Shown one piece after another: positions 25,795-35,275 of a DNA stretch of 64,000 bases (its first letter is position 1; the number at the start of each line of letters is the position of its first letter). The notes beneath the pieces are model-generated. The model saw only the letters and a program-made list of their open reading frames with translations, ran no database searches and had not been told where the DNA came from. A program made the translations under genes and the position numbers. The DNA lies in contig CAADGV010000005.1 of assembly GCA_900696645.1 (NCBI GenBank), positions 121,724 through 185,723 of the forward strand, read 5' to 3'. This stretch comes from an uncultured Chlorobiota bacterium. GTDB lineage: Bacteria > Bacteroidota > Ignavibacteria > UBA10030 > UBA6906.

Positions 25795-26589
25795 TTAAGA
25801 GTGAGCGTCTCCGTTGTCGTGATTCCATCGAACCACGACCTGATCTTCAAATCGTAAATCTATATACAGCAACTCGTGCGCGCCTTGTGAAGCCACCACG
25901 GATTTCCAGAAGCCGTCGAACTTCACCAGTCTCGTTCCGACCTGCGTCCGTCCGAGAACGACCGGAATCCCGAATTCCGATGTATAAAAGACAAAATCAC
26001 CATTGTTCTTTACGTTGATCTCCGAAATATTCAGATACAACTCCTCGTCAACTTGTCGCGCAACGGAAAGAACATACAAAGCATCGAGCGTGCTCTTGTT
26101 GGTTGACTTCTTGCCCGTTACGATTACGCCTTCGCCCAACGAGCCCGACAACACCGGAAGGTCAAAGATATGCTCTGAACGGATCTGGGGAAGAATATAC
26201 CCCTCTTCATCCAGATAGTAGAGCTTGTCTGCCACCATTGCGGCTACAGGCACGCGTTCTTCGATGGTGATGCGAACGCGATTGGGGATGTCGCGAAGCA
26301 CGGCCACCGATTTTACATACGCATGTTTCATGACGCGCTGTTCAATTGTGTACAGATCCAATTCGAACAGCTTTGTATTTTCGGGCACCTTTGCCAACGC
26401 AAGGATATCCTTTGTCGGAACATTGCGATTGCCTTCAACGGTGACATTTTCAACCCGCCGGTCTTCTTTCCAGAGATTCGCCTGTATTGCCACGGCAGTC
26501 ACCATGATGACAAGAAAAGCCATCAAGAGAAAACTTCGCTTGCTGCTTTTTCCTGAATGCGCCCCGGATATGTTGCCCTGTTCCATCAT
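25795..26589 (-). CDS. ftsQ: Cell division protein FtsQ (POTRA domain)
   Basis: Bitopic divisome protein linking early and late division proteins. Residues 1-20 are cytoplasmic, 21-38 form the membrane helix (LLMAFLVIMVTAVAIQAN), and the POTRA domain follows (VENVTVEGNRNVPTKDILALAKV through VRITIEERVPVA). The remainder is the beta domain that contacts FtsB/FtsL. At 264 residues it is normal. It starts three bases after the shortened murB stop and is directly followed by ftsA. Confidence 0.88.
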   Translation of the reverse strand: MMEQGNISGAHSGKSSKRSFLLMAFLVIMVTAVAIQANLWKEDRRVENVTVEGNRNVPTKDILALAKVPENTKLFELDLYTIEQRVMKHAYVKSVAVLRDIPNRVRITIEERVPVAAMVADKLYYLDEEGYILPQIRSEHIFDLPVLSGSLGEGVIVTGKKSTNKSTLDALYVLSVARQVDEELYLNISEINVKNNGDFVFYTSEFGIPVVLGRTQVGTRLVKFDGFWKSVVASQGAHELLYIDLRFEDQVVVRWNHDNGDAHS

Positions 26590-26592
26590 GTG

Positions 26593-27123
26593 CTATGCTA
26601 CCCGAGCGAGAGCATCATTTTCGAAACCGATGAACTGCATATCCATCTCCGGTCGAACGCCGCATCGTTCTTCAATAATCCGGGACGCGTGCAGAACGAG
26701 AGCACAAACATCAGCGGCAGTTGCGTTGCCTGTAGTTGCGACATTGTTTCCAACTATCTCGGCTCCGCCGAGAATCAGCCCGTTCAATCCTGCCATATCG
26801 ATCAGCGCTTCTGCCGCGCCCGACTCGTTCGACCTGAAGATGCGAGCAGTTTGCATCATACTTTGCGCGTCATCCGGCTTACCGGACAGAATCACGGCTC
26901 CACGAAATCCCTGGTCCGAAACGACTGCGTTGGCAGAAAGCACAATGTGGGGAAAGCCGTTCTTTTGGAAAAACTTCCGCAACGCATCAACTTCGTCGGC
27001 AGACGTTGCATGCAACACGTAGTCGGCAGGCCCGCCAACGCGCAACGGACTGTAGCGCGCAACCGGATCGCTGAACGAAATCGAGCCGTGAAAGAATTGT
27101 TGTATGTCGGTCAGTGAAAGCAT
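26593..27123 (-). CDS. Shortened MurB-like protein lacking the central catalytic region
   Basis: This occupies the murB position of the dcw cluster, but the single intact frame encodes only 176 residues against about 300 or more in MurB (UDP-N-acetylenolpyruvoylglucosamine reductase). Residues 23-80 match the start of the FAD-binding domain (YSPLRVGGPADYV, VVSDQGFRGAVI). Residues 94-168 match the C-terminal domain (AEALIDMAGLNGLILGGAEI, NNVATTGNATAADV, ending MQFIGF). The section between, about 120 residues in normal MurB with the Gly-Gly-Ala flavin loop and the catalytic segment, is absent. The usual GSNLLVSD is SANAVVSD, and the serine of GS(V/F)FKNP corresponds to ARIFRSN here. It is therefore unlikely to be an active reductase; a normal murB may exist elsewhere. 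The gap to murC is six bases. Confidence 0.75.
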   Translation of the reverse strand: MLSLTDIQQFFHGSISFSDPVARYSPLRVGGPADYVLHATSADEVDALRKFFQKNGFPHIVLSANAVVSDQGFRGAVILSGKPDDAQSMMQTARIFRSNESGAAEALIDMAGLNGLILGGAEIVGNNVATTGNATAADVCALVLHASRIIEERCGVRPEMDMQFIGFENDALARVA

Positions 27124-27129
27124 TTCCTT

Positions 27130-28515
27130 CTAAGCCTTCTCCCCCTTCAGTTTTTTGATGAATTCCTCCCCGTACTTCCAGATATCGCCCGCACCCATTG
27201 TGATGATGATGTCGCCGCGCTTCTTCATCTTCATCAGGAAATCGGGTATGTTCTTTTTGTCGGGAACATAATGAACGTTCTTGTGTCCGAATTCCTTCGC
27301 CGTATTCGCGATAAGCTCGCCGGTAATTCCCTGTATCGGCTCTTCCCGTGCCGGATAAACATCCGTCAGCACGAGAACATCCGCGTTGAAGAACGACCGG
27401 CCAAAGTCTTCATAGAAATCTCTGGTTCGGGAATACAGATGCGGTTGAAACACACACACGACTCTGCGTCTCCATCCCGATTTCACTCCGGCCAGCGTCA
27501 CGGCAATTTCCGTCGGGTGATGGGCGTAGTCGTCAACAACCATGATACCGTTGATCTCGGCTTTTACCTCCCATCGACGGAATACGCCCGTGAACTTCTC
27601 GATACCGGTTTTGACTCGCGCAAACGGAACCTGCAACTCAAGCCCCACGGCAATAGCCGCAAGCGCGTTCTGTACGTTATGCTTCCCGGGAATTTGCAGC
27701 GTGATTTCGCCAAGCTCCTTCCCCTCACGGATAACAATGAATGTGGAGGCGTTTTCTTTGTGCCGAACATCCACCGCCTGGAGATCGGCCTGACCGTTCA
27801 AACCGTAGGTGATGATCTTCTTCTTGATCTTCGGCATGATCTCCTGCAATGCCGGCTCATCAAGACAAAGCACAACGAATCCGTAGAACGGAACTTTCGA
27901 TGCAAATTGTATGAACGCCGATTTGATATCCTCAAGATCGCGATAGCAATCAAGATGATCGGTTTCGAGCGTCGTCAACACGGCAACGGTCGGGGTGATG
28001 GACAGAAACGATCTATCGAACTCGTCCGCTTCGACAACGATGAACTCGCCTTTACCGAGCCGTGCATTCGAGCCGGCAAGCCCGTGCAACCTTCCTCCCA
28101 CAATCACCGTCGGATCGATGCCGCCCTCCATCAACACAAGGCTGACCATTGATGTTGTGGTTGTTTTGCCGTGTGTTCCGGCGATGCCGATGCCGTATTT
28201 CAAGCGCATAACTTCGGCGAGCATTTCGGCCCGACGAATAACCGGGAGTTTGCGTCGCTGCGCTTCGACAATCTCCGGATTATCGAGCGCAAGGGCGGAG
28301 GAATAGACAAGCACATCTACATCCGCCTCAAGATGCTTTGCATCGTGGCCGATGTACACCTTCGCCCCCAGCGAAGCAATCCGCTCGGTGTTGTCGCTTT
28401 CGGCTTTGTCCGAGCCGGTTATTGCAAACCCCTGGTCGATCAGGATTTCCGCGATACCGCTCATGCCGATGCCGCCGATACCGACAAAGTGAAGTTTTCT
28501 TATTGATCGAAACAC
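27130..28515 (-). CDS. murC: UDP-N-acetylmuramate-L-alanine ligase
   Basis: Adds L-alanine to UDP-MurNAc, the first amino acid of the stem peptide, in the cytoplasm. The N-terminal Rossmann motif is FVGIGGIGMSGIAEIL, the ATP loop is GIAGTHGKTTTTSMV near residue 110, and the substrate region VDDYAHHPTEIAVTL near residue 325 is diagnostic for MurC. The length of 461 residues is typical. The start is GTG. It lies nine bases after the PH-like gene. Confidence 0.96.
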   Translation of the reverse strand: MFRSIRKLHFVGIGGIGMSGIAEILIDQGFAITGSDKAESDNTERIASLGAKVYIGHDAKHLEADVDVLVYSSALALDNPEIVEAQRRKLPVIRRAEMLAEVMRLKYGIGIAGTHGKTTTTSMVSLVLMEGGIDPTVIVGGRLHGLAGSNARLGKGEFIVVEADEFDRSFLSITPTVAVLTTLETDHLDCYRDLEDIKSAFIQFASKVPFYGFVVLCLDEPALQEIMPKIKKKIITYGLNGQADLQAVDVRHKENASTFIVIREGKELGEITLQIPGKHNVQNALAAIAVGLELQVPFARVKTGIEKFTGVFRRWEVKAEINGIMVVDDYAHHPTEIAVTLAGVKSGWRRRVVCVFQPHLYSRTRDFYEDFGRSFFNADVLVLTDVYPAREEPIQGITGELIANTAKEFGHKNVHYVPDKKNIPDFLMKMKKRGDIIITMGAGDIWKYGEEFIKKLKGEKA

Positions 28516-28523
28516 GGTTTCTG

Positions 28524-29033
28524 CTACCTGTCAGTAAATCGTGGTTTGCTCCAGCGCGGGCGTTTGCGCTTCGGAACGTGTTGTGCAATTCTTTCCATTT
28601 CGTGAATCAATTCCTTTTCCTTCTCATATCTCCCGATTCTGATTCGAATGGCTCTGCGTCTCCCTTTGAGTTTGATCAGAACGACTTGAAATCTGCCGCT
28701 GGTTTGCACGAAACGCTCGCGGCCTATGTGCATCCATTCAATTTCCTTTGTGTGAAGAACGCGCTCGTGAAAGCGGTTCTTGAACGTAATGGAATTCTCT
28801 GCAACGACCACCCGGCGGTTACGGATGTAGTTCAATATCAGCGACCCAATCGACATCAACACGAAGAAGATGATGATGTAGAGAATCGGATCGTTCATCA
28901 CGTACCTGAATTCTTTTTCGACAAACGAACCGCGAATGCCGCCGTATGCTACAAGTGTCAGAAGATAAATCAGCGCGGACACATAGTAGAAATCGAGTTT
29001 GTACCTGAACACCTTTTCGTGGTGCGCTTCCAT
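28524..29033 (-). CDS. Uncharacterised membrane protein with PH-like domain in the dcw cluster
   Basis: A 169-residue protein of unknown function lying between murG and murC. Two hydrophobic helices are visible (about residues 16-36 and 47-68), followed by a basic, beta-rich part starting NRRVVVAENSITFKNRF and continuing EIEWMHIGRERFVQ and AIRIRIGRYEKEKELI, then a terminal helix and a very basic tail. This layout (membrane hairpin plus a bacterial PH-type barrel with a final helix) resembles bPH_2 proteins. It is packed tightly (one base from murG, nine from murC), which argues for co-transcription and a role linked to wall synthesis or division. The fold assignment is inference. Confidence 0.65.
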   Translation of the reverse strand: MEAHHEKVFRYKLDFYYVSALIYLLTLVAYGGIRGSFVEKEFRYVMNDPILYIIIFFVLMSIGSLILNYIRNRRVVVAENSITFKNRFHERVLHTKEIEWMHIGRERFVQTSGRFQVVLIKLKGRRRAIRIRIGRYEKEKELIHEMERIAQHVPKRKRPRWSKPRFTDR

Positions 29034-29034
29034 G

Positions 29035-30180
29035 CTACGCCTTTGCTAACCTCATTACTGCATCGGCAAGTGTTGATGCTGCTTCCCTCTTTCCCAGTGC
29101 CTTTGCTTTTTCCGACATTATGTTCCGTTTGGCCGTATCGGTGATCAAACCCGCCACTGCCGCAAGAAATTGATCTTTCAACTCCTTATCCCGAACCATC
29201 ACCGCCGCTTCTGCTTCAACCATTGCGCGTGCATTCTCTTCCTGATGGTTTGCCGCCGCAAACGGGTAGGGCACGAGTACTGATGCGAGCCCGACAACAG
29301 TCAGTTCCGCCAGCGTACTTGCCCCGGCCCGGCATGCCACAATATCCGCCGCAGCGTAGGCATACTCCATATTCTCGATGAACTTCAGCACTCTAACCCT
29401 CCGATTTGCATCCTGAGACAGTGACTCCGCAAAGGCAGCAATGCGTTCGAAGTCACCTTCTCCTGTTTGCCAGATCAGCTGAATCCCGAGCCGCAACAAA
29501 TCAGGGAGAGCGCGTGCTACTTCGTTATTGAGCGATGTCGCGCCGAGACTTCCGCCGAATACAAGCAATGTTGTGACCGCCGGATCGATACCGAACTTCT
29601 CTGCTCCGGCTTCACGCGAAACTGTTCCGAGCGTTGCCCGAGTCGGGTTGCCGCTGACCCGAACATTATCAAGGCGGCGCAGATATCGTCTCGAACTCTC
29701 GAAGCTGAGATGAACTTCGTCCACGCGATGCGCGAGACGTCGCGTCGTGACGCCGGGATAGCTGTTCTGCTCCTGTATCAGCGTCGGAATTCCAAGCAGT
29801 GTTGCCACGTACAATGGCGGCCCGCACACATAGCCGCCGGTTCCGACAACGACATCGGGTTTCATGTTCTTCATAAGAAAGAACGAATGCACAACACTCA
29901 CCGCTACTTTTACGGGAAAAAGAAGATTACCCGGTTTCAGGCTTCTTCTGAACCCGCTGATCCAAATCGGCACGAAGTTGTATCCCCGTTGCGGAACAAC
30001 CCGCGCTTCTATTTTGTGCTTCGTACCGATGAACGTAATTTCCGCATTCGGTACGCGTCGCTTGATTTCATCAGCTATTGCGAGGGCTGGGAACAAATGC
30101 CCGCCCGTACCGCCTCCGGCAAAACAAATTCTCACCCCTTTTCTCTTTCGTGAAGAATCTTCCGGTGTTTGAGATTCCAT
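29035..30180 (-). CDS. murG: UDP-GlcNAc:lipid I N-acetylglucosaminyltransferase
   Basis: GT-B glycosyltransferase on the inner face of the membrane that converts lipid I to lipid II. The motif CFAGGGTGGHLFPALAIADE (residues 19-38) is the first glycine loop; GTGGYVCGPPLYVA and QEQNSYPGVTTR follow, and the UDP-GlcNAc site is CRAGASTLAEL...PYPFAAANHQEENA. There are 381 residues, including about 14 poorly conserved N-terminal residues. It lies 32 bases after ftsW. Confidence 0.95.
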   Translation of the reverse strand: MESQTPEDSSRKRKGVRICFAGGGTGGHLFPALAIADEIKRRVPNAEITFIGTKHKIEARVVPQRGYNFVPIWISGFRRSLKPGNLLFPVKVAVSVVHSFFLMKNMKPDVVVGTGGYVCGPPLYVATLLGIPTLIQEQNSYPGVTTRRLAHRVDEVHLSFESSRRYLRRLDNVRVSGNPTRATLGTVSREAGAEKFGIDPAVTTLLVFGGSLGATSLNNEVARALPDLLRLGIQLIWQTGEGDFERIAAFAESLSQDANRRVRVLKFIENMEYAYAAADIVACRAGASTLAELTVVGLASVLVPYPFAAANHQEENARAMVEAEAAVMVRDKELKDQFLAAVAGLITDTAKRNIMSEKAKALGKREAASTLADAVMRLAKA

Positions 30181-30212
30181 GTGAGATTCTTCATCCTGAT
30201 CAGAATGTCATA

Positions 30213-31385
30213 TCAATACACCCGCCCGACTGCCGGCTCAGGCAGCGGAGGTTCCTTCTTCCCGAATCCCGGAAGCACAAACCGCGGATGCAAATCGGTT
30301 TGCGACGAGATGTTGAGCAACACCCCGACGGCAAGCGATGAGAACAAGATTGACGATCCGCCGTAACTCACAAACGGCATTGGCAAACCCGTTGTCGGGA
30401 GAATGCCGACGGTTACTCCTGCATTAATAAGTGCGTACAGTGTGATGGACGCTGTAATGCCAACGGCAAGGTAGCGACCGAACTCGTCCGGCGCGTGCTT
30501 GGCGATCTTCATTCCGCGCAACATGATTGTCAGAAAGAGAACAAGAATCAGAAGCGTACCGATGAGGCCGTACTCTTCTCCAACTATCGAAAACACAAAG
30601 TCTCCGTACGATTCAGGAAGAAAGAAATCGCGTTGCTTGCTTTCGCCGGGCCCGACGCCGAAGATGCCTCCGTTCCCGAACCCGATGATGCCTTGCCAAA
30701 GCTGGTAGTTGACTTTGCTTCCCGTTTCTTCGCCAAAGCCGATGTACGCCAGAATACGCCTCATGCGATACGGTGCGCTGAGCATATAGCCGATCAACGC
30801 GGGAAGAAGCGCAAGAATAGTCAGTGCCATGTGTGTGAGCTTTACACGCCCGATAAACAACATGACGAAGCTGAGCGCCAGAATCATCGAGCCGTTACTG
30901 AAATTGGGCTGCGCCAGAACAAGGACTGTTACAACGCCAATCCAGATGGTCACCGGCAGGAAGCCGGTCTTGAAATCTCTGATTCGTTCCTTCTTAGTCG
31001 AAAGAAGGGCACAGATGTGAAAGATGAGAGCGTACTTTGCGAAATCCGAAGGCTGGAAGCTGAATCCGCCAATCCGGAGAAATCGTGTGGCTCCCTTCAA
31101 TTCGCCACCCAAAGCAAGCGTCACACCCAGCAGTATCACTGCTACAATCAATGCAGGCTTTGTCAGTTTCTTGTACTTCTTGTAATCGATATTCATGAAA
31201 ACGATAATCGCCCCGAAACCGATAACGACTTTTACAAGGTGCAACAGCATCAGCTTCGAGCTTGATCCCCACTTCTCGAACGCCATTGTCGAGCTGGCGC
31301 TGTACACAACGCCGAGACTCAGCACCATCAGCATCAGCACCGAGGTCAATGTTGCGAGATCGATATGATTGCGTTTAGATTTCAT
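30213..31385 (-). CDS. ftsW: Peptidoglycan glycosyltransferase FtsW
   Basis: SEDS-family membrane enzyme that polymerises lipid II at the septum, working with FtsI. About ten transmembrane segments are visible in 390 residues. The family's conserved blocks are present: the catalytic aspartate-loop region around residues 240-275 (FFLPESYGDFVFSIVGEEYG) and GITASITLYALINAGVTVGILPTTGLPMPFVSYGGSS near residues 310-345, split here only for description. It overlaps the upstream murD stop by four bases (ATGA). Confidence 0.94.
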   Translation of the reverse strand: MKSKRNHIDLATLTSVLMLMVLSLGVVYSASSTMAFEKWGSSSKLMLLHLVKVVIGFGAIIVFMNIDYKKYKKLTKPALIVAVILLGVTLALGGELKGATRFLRIGGFSFQPSDFAKYALIFHICALLSTKKERIRDFKTGFLPVTIWIGVVTVLVLAQPNFSNGSMILALSFVMLFIGRVKLTHMALTILALLPALIGYMLSAPYRMRRILAYIGFGEETGSKVNYQLWQGIIGFGNGGIFGVGPGESKQRDFFLPESYGDFVFSIVGEEYGLIGTLLILVLFLTIMLRGMKIAKHAPDEFGRYLAVGITASITLYALINAGVTVGILPTTGLPMPFVSYGGSSILFSSLAVGVLLNISSQTDLHPRFVLPGFGKKEPPLPEPAVGRVY

Positions 31386-32743
31386 TGCTGCAGGTTCATC
31401 ACAATCTCTTTGAATACGCGTCCGCGGTGTTCATAATTCTCAAACCAATCAAACGAGGCACACGCCGGCGACAGGAGAACAACATCTCCCGGGTGTGCAG
31501 CGCGGCGGCCCAGCAACACAGCCTCCTCCATTGTTGCGGCCCTGCTCGTCGGTTTCGATGAAGCAAATGCCGCGAGGACTTTGTCCGCCGACTCACCGAT
31601 TGCAACAATCGCCTTTACATATTTCTCGACAAGAGGAAGAAGGGGCGAATAATCATTCCCCTTGTCCCGCCCGCCCAGGAGAAGCACAATCGGCTTGTCG
31701 AAGCTCTGCAAAGCATACCAAACCGAGTCAACGTTTGTCGCTTTCGAGTCGTTCACATACGTGACACCGTCGAGTTCCCGCACAAACTCAAGCCGGTGTT
31801 CCACACCCTTGAAGTTTTTCAGGGTTGCCCGAAGTGATGCTGTCGGAATGTCCATCGCCTGTGCAATCAGCGATGCCGCCATTGCGTTCATCAGATTGTG
31901 CGAGCCTTTGATGCTGATGTCGGCAGCCTTGATCACTTCCGTTGTGTTGCCGCCGATTCTTGTCACGACGGTATCGCCCGAGAGGAAGCCCCCTTCTTCA
32001 AGCTGCTTCCGTGTGCTGAAGGGAAGACGTTTCACTTCAGGATGTATCCTTGTCTCGACATTTGTCCTGACGATCTCGTCATCATAGTTGTACACGATGG
32101 TGTCGCCACTCCGCTGGTTCTCGAACACCCTGCACTTCGATGCAACATACTTATCCATCGAATGGTCATAGCGATCAAGGTGATCCGGGGTAACATTCAG
32201 CAGTGCCGAAACCCTCGGCCTGAACGTCTCGATCGTATCAAGTTGAAAGCTGCTCACTTCAAGTATAACTGTATGCTGTTCCGTCATCTGTTCAACTATT
32301 TGCGAGAACGCGAGCCCGATATTCCCGGCTACTGCCGATGGCCGTCTTGCGTCATCAAATATCCTACCGACAAGAGCCGTTGTAGTTGTTTTGCCGTTTG
32401 TACCCGTGATTGCAATAATACGCCCTTTGCACAACAGGCTTGCAACTTCTATTTCGCCTACAATTTTCAGCCCTTTTGCGCGTGCCGCCTTCGCAATCGA
32501 AGCATCTGCCGGCACACCCGGGCTTAACACCAGAACATCCGCCTGCAGGACTTTCTCCGAATTCCCACCAAACTCGTACGCAATACCCCACTGCTCAAGT
32601 TCGGCAGCTGCCTGCCGCATTGTATCCAAAGGCGCTTTGTCGCTGAGAAAAACAGCGGCGCTTTGCGCTTTGAGTAACTTCGCTACGGCAATTCCGCTGC
32701 GAGCGCCTCCGATGACGCTGAATGTTTTTCCGCGAAACTCCAC
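31382..32743 (-). CDS. murD: UDP-N-acetylmuramoyl-L-alanine-D-glutamate ligase
   Basis: Adds D-glutamate to the stem peptide. Visible motifs are the N-terminal GGARSGIAVAKLLKAQ, the ATP loop ITGTNGKTTTTALVG near residue 115, the DHLDRYDHSMDKY segment, and the C-terminal Rossmann domain with LLGGRDKGNDY. The length of 453 residues is typical. The start is GTG (MEFRGKTFSVIGGA). It lies four bases after mraY and overlaps ftsW. Confidence 0.95.
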   Translation of the reverse strand: MEFRGKTFSVIGGARSGIAVAKLLKAQSAAVFLSDKAPLDTMRQAAAELEQWGIAYEFGGNSEKVLQADVLVLSPGVPADASIAKAARAKGLKIVGEIEVASLLCKGRIIAITGTNGKTTTTALVGRIFDDARRPSAVAGNIGLAFSQIVEQMTEQHTVILEVSSFQLDTIETFRPRVSALLNVTPDHLDRYDHSMDKYVASKCRVFENQRSGDTIVYNYDDEIVRTNVETRIHPEVKRLPFSTRKQLEEGGFLSGDTVVTRIGGNTTEVIKAADISIKGSHNLMNAMAASLIAQAMDIPTASLRATLKNFKGVEHRLEFVRELDGVTYVNDSKATNVDSVWYALQSFDKPIVLLLGGRDKGNDYSPLLPLVEKYVKAIVAIGESADKVLAAFASSKPTSRAATMEEAVLLGRRAAHPGDVVLLSPACASFDWFENYEHRGRVFKEIVMNLQQ

Positions 32744-32747
32744 CGCC

Positions 32748-33872
32748 TCATCGTACCTTGAACGTTGCGAGACTGAGAATCATCAACAGTATCGCAACGA
32801 TATAGAATCGTGTCACAATTTTCGGTTCCGGCCATCCGAGCATTTCAAAGTGGTGATGCAACGGAGCCATTTTGAAGACGCGGCGGCCTTCCCCGTATTT
32901 CTTTTTCGTGTATTTGAAGTACACCCGCTGGATGATTACCGAAAGCGTTTCAACGAAGAACACCCCCCCGAGCGTCGGCAGTAAGAGTTCTTTCTTGATC
33001 AGAACACACATTGCCCCGATGGCTCCGCCGAGCGCCAGCGAGCCTGTATCACCCATGAACACTTGTGCGGGATACGCATTGAACCAGAGAAATCCCAGAG
33101 CCGCGCCCGACATTGCCGCGCAGAACACTGCAAGCTCTCCGTTTCCGCGCAGAAATGGTATTGTCAGATAGTTGCTTAGTACCGCGTTGCCCGAGATGTA
33201 ACTAATGACGGCAAGCGTGAGCGCAACAATTGCCGTCGTTCCGATCGCAAGCCCGTCGAGTCCGTCCGTCAGGTTCACGGCATTCGACGTCGCAACAATC
33301 ACAAAGATCACCATCGGCACGTACAGCAGCCCGAAATCGAACTCCATATTCTTGAAAAACGGAACGGTTGACGACGAATTGATTTTCCACAAATCCGGGT
33401 CGATCCAATGGGGATAGAAATAAATAATCCCCCCGACAACCAATCCGACAAACACCTGACCAACAATTTTGTATCTGCCGATAAGTCCCTTCGGTTTCTT
33501 CTTCACAACCTTCATGTAGTCATCCAGAAATCCCACCGCGCCAAGCGTTACAGTTACAAAAATGATAAGAAGGATGTAGACATTTGTCAGCGTTCCCCAC
33601 AACAGAGTGGGGATGACAACGGCAGAAAGAACAATCAGCCCGCCCATCGTCGGTGTGCCGGCTTTTGTCAAATGTGTTTTCGGTGCTTCGAGCTTCGCCG
33701 ATTCGCCGATTTGATGCCGCTTCAACGCGGCAATGATTTTCGGGCCGAGCCAGAACGCAATAAGCAACGCGGTAATTGCCGCTGCCGCCGCGCGAAACGT
33801 AATGAATCGAACAACTCCGAAGCCGGGCGGATGATACACCTTGTCGATGATGTCAAACAGGTACGTCAGCAT
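32748..33872 (-). CDS. mraY: Phospho-N-acetylmuramoyl-pentapeptide transferase
   Basis: Membrane enzyme that transfers phospho-MurNAc-pentapeptide to undecaprenyl phosphate, forming lipid I. The magnesium-binding aspartates are in GFLDDYMKV near residue 117 and NLTDGLDGLAIG near residue 200; FMGDTGSLALGG and the cytoplasmic signature MAPLHHHFE near residue 335 are diagnostic. There are 374 residues with about ten helices. It lies five bases after murF and four before murD. Confidence 0.97.
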   Translation of the reverse strand: MLTYLFDIIDKVYHPPGFGVVRFITFRAAAAAITALLIAFWLGPKIIAALKRHQIGESAKLEAPKTHLTKAGTPTMGGLIVLSAVVIPTLLWGTLTNVYILLIIFVTVTLGAVGFLDDYMKVVKKKPKGLIGRYKIVGQVFVGLVVGGIIYFYPHWIDPDLWKINSSSTVPFFKNMEFDFGLLYVPMVIFVIVATSNAVNLTDGLDGLAIGTTAIVALTLAVISYISGNAVLSNYLTIPFLRGNGELAVFCAAMSGAALGFLWFNAYPAQVFMGDTGSLALGGAIGAMCVLIKKELLLPTLGGVFFVETLSVIIQRVYFKYTKKKYGEGRRVFKMAPLHHHFEMLGWPEPKIVTRFYIVAILLMILSLATFKVR

Positions 33873-33877
33873 TATGA

Positions 33878-35275
33878 TTATGCTCTGCTCTTCAATCGTT
33901 CTTGAAGAAACGTAACGATGTCCTCCATTTTCATGCTCCGCGAGCCTTTCACGAGAACCGCGTCGCCCGGCCCGACAAGCTCGGCAAGATACTCCGCAAG
34001 CATATTCTTCTGCTCGTAATGGAATTTGAACTTCACGGCTGCCGCATCATGAATATGCCGCGCCTGCTCGCCGAATGTAAGAAGGTATTCAACGGGCAAT
34101 GAGGATAGTGATTTCCCGACGCGGGTATGTTCTTGAAATGAACTTTCACCCAACTCCTTCATATCTGCCAGAACGGCGATTCTCTTGCCCGCGACCTGAG
34201 CGGCAGCGAGAACACGAAGTGCCTCAAGGGTCGAATCGGAATTCGCGTTATACGTGTCGTTGTACACGGTTACACCACCAAAGTCCAGAACTTCCATGCG
34301 CTTTCCAACGGGCCTGAATGATTCTAATGCCGACTTTATTTTTCCAGCCGGTACTTTGAACGCCAGCCCGACCGCTGCCGCCGAAAGCGCGTTCAGGGCA
34401 TTGTGTTTTCCCGGAATTGGCAAACGGATTTTCGTCTCTGTCTTCGCGCTTTTTGCACCAAAACTGAATTGCACGCAACCCCTTTCATCGACAGTCAGGA
34501 TCTTGCCGCGAACGGAAGCTACTCGCGTACCGAAGCCATACGTCACTTTCGTTTTCAGAGATTTCGCTTTCGCGACAACATGCTTGTCATCAAGATTGAC
34601 AAACGCAACGGAACCTTTGCGTGACGCCAGGTTTTTGAATAAGAAGGTCTCTTCTTTTGCCACGCCTGCCAGATTCTTGAAGAACTCCAGATGTTCGTGG
34701 CCGACATTCGTCACCAATCCGTGCGTCGGTTGAAGCATATTGCACAGATATGCGATCTCACCCGGATGATTTGTGCCGATCTCAATCACTGCCACCTGAT
34801 GCTTTGTTTCCAGCTTGAACAGTGTTTGCGGAACACCGATGTGATTGTTAAGATTACTCTCCGTGCTCAGCACGTTGTATTTTGTTCCGAGAACGCGTGT
34901 CACCATTTCCTTTGTCGTGGTTTTTCCATTGCTGCCGGCAATCGCAAGCACCGGAATCCCGAACTTCATACGATAGAGTCGTGCAAACTCTCCAAGCGCA
35001 TGAACGGTGTTGCGAACAATCAACAGCGGCATCGTCTTCACGGGGTCAATGCTCGCCGACGACTCGACTACCGCAATTTCACAGCCGCGCTCGAAGGCCT
35101 CGGCCAGAAATTTGTGTCCGTCAAAATTCTCCCCTCTGATCGCAAAGAAGACTTCTCCTTCCCGAAGCGACCTTGAATCGGTGGAGACGCCGGTGATTTT
35201 TCCCCTTTTCAACTTCTCTGCGTTGCGAAGTTCAATATGCGAAATGTGGCGGAGTTCGTCGGGAGAGAGTTTCAA
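33878..35275 (-). CDS. murF: UDP-MurNAc-tripeptide-D-alanyl-D-alanine ligase
   Basis: Adds the D-Ala-D-Ala dipeptide, finishing the pentapeptide precursor. The ATP loop is AIAGSNGKTTTKEMV near residue 112; the central segment VIEIGTNHPGEIAYL and the C-terminal VYNDTYNANSDSTLEAL are characteristic of MurF. There are 465 residues. The TTG start shares bases with the murE stop (TTGA). No ddl gene occurs in this cluster, so D-Ala-D-Ala must be made from a gene elsewhere. Confidence 0.95.
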   Translation of the reverse strand: MKLSPDELRHISHIELRNAEKLKRGKITGVSTDSRSLREGEVFFAIRGENFDGHKFLAEAFERGCEIAVVESSASIDPVKTMPLLIVRNTVHALGEFARLYRMKFGIPVLAIAGSNGKTTTKEMVTRVLGTKYNVLSTESNLNNHIGVPQTLFKLETKHQVAVIEIGTNHPGEIAYLCNMLQPTHGLVTNVGHEHLEFFKNLAGVAKEETFLFKNLASRKGSVAFVNLDDKHVVAKAKSLKTKVTYGFGTRVASVRGKILTVDERGCVQFSFGAKSAKTETKIRLPIPGKHNALNALSAAAVGLAFKVPAGKIKSALESFRPVGKRMEVLDFGGVTVYNDTYNANSDSTLEALRVLAAAQVAGKRIAVLADMKELGESSFQEHTRVGKSLSSLPVEYLLTFGEQARHIHDAAAVKFKFHYEQKNMLAEYLAELVGPGDAVLVKGSRSMKMEDIVTFLQERLKSRA

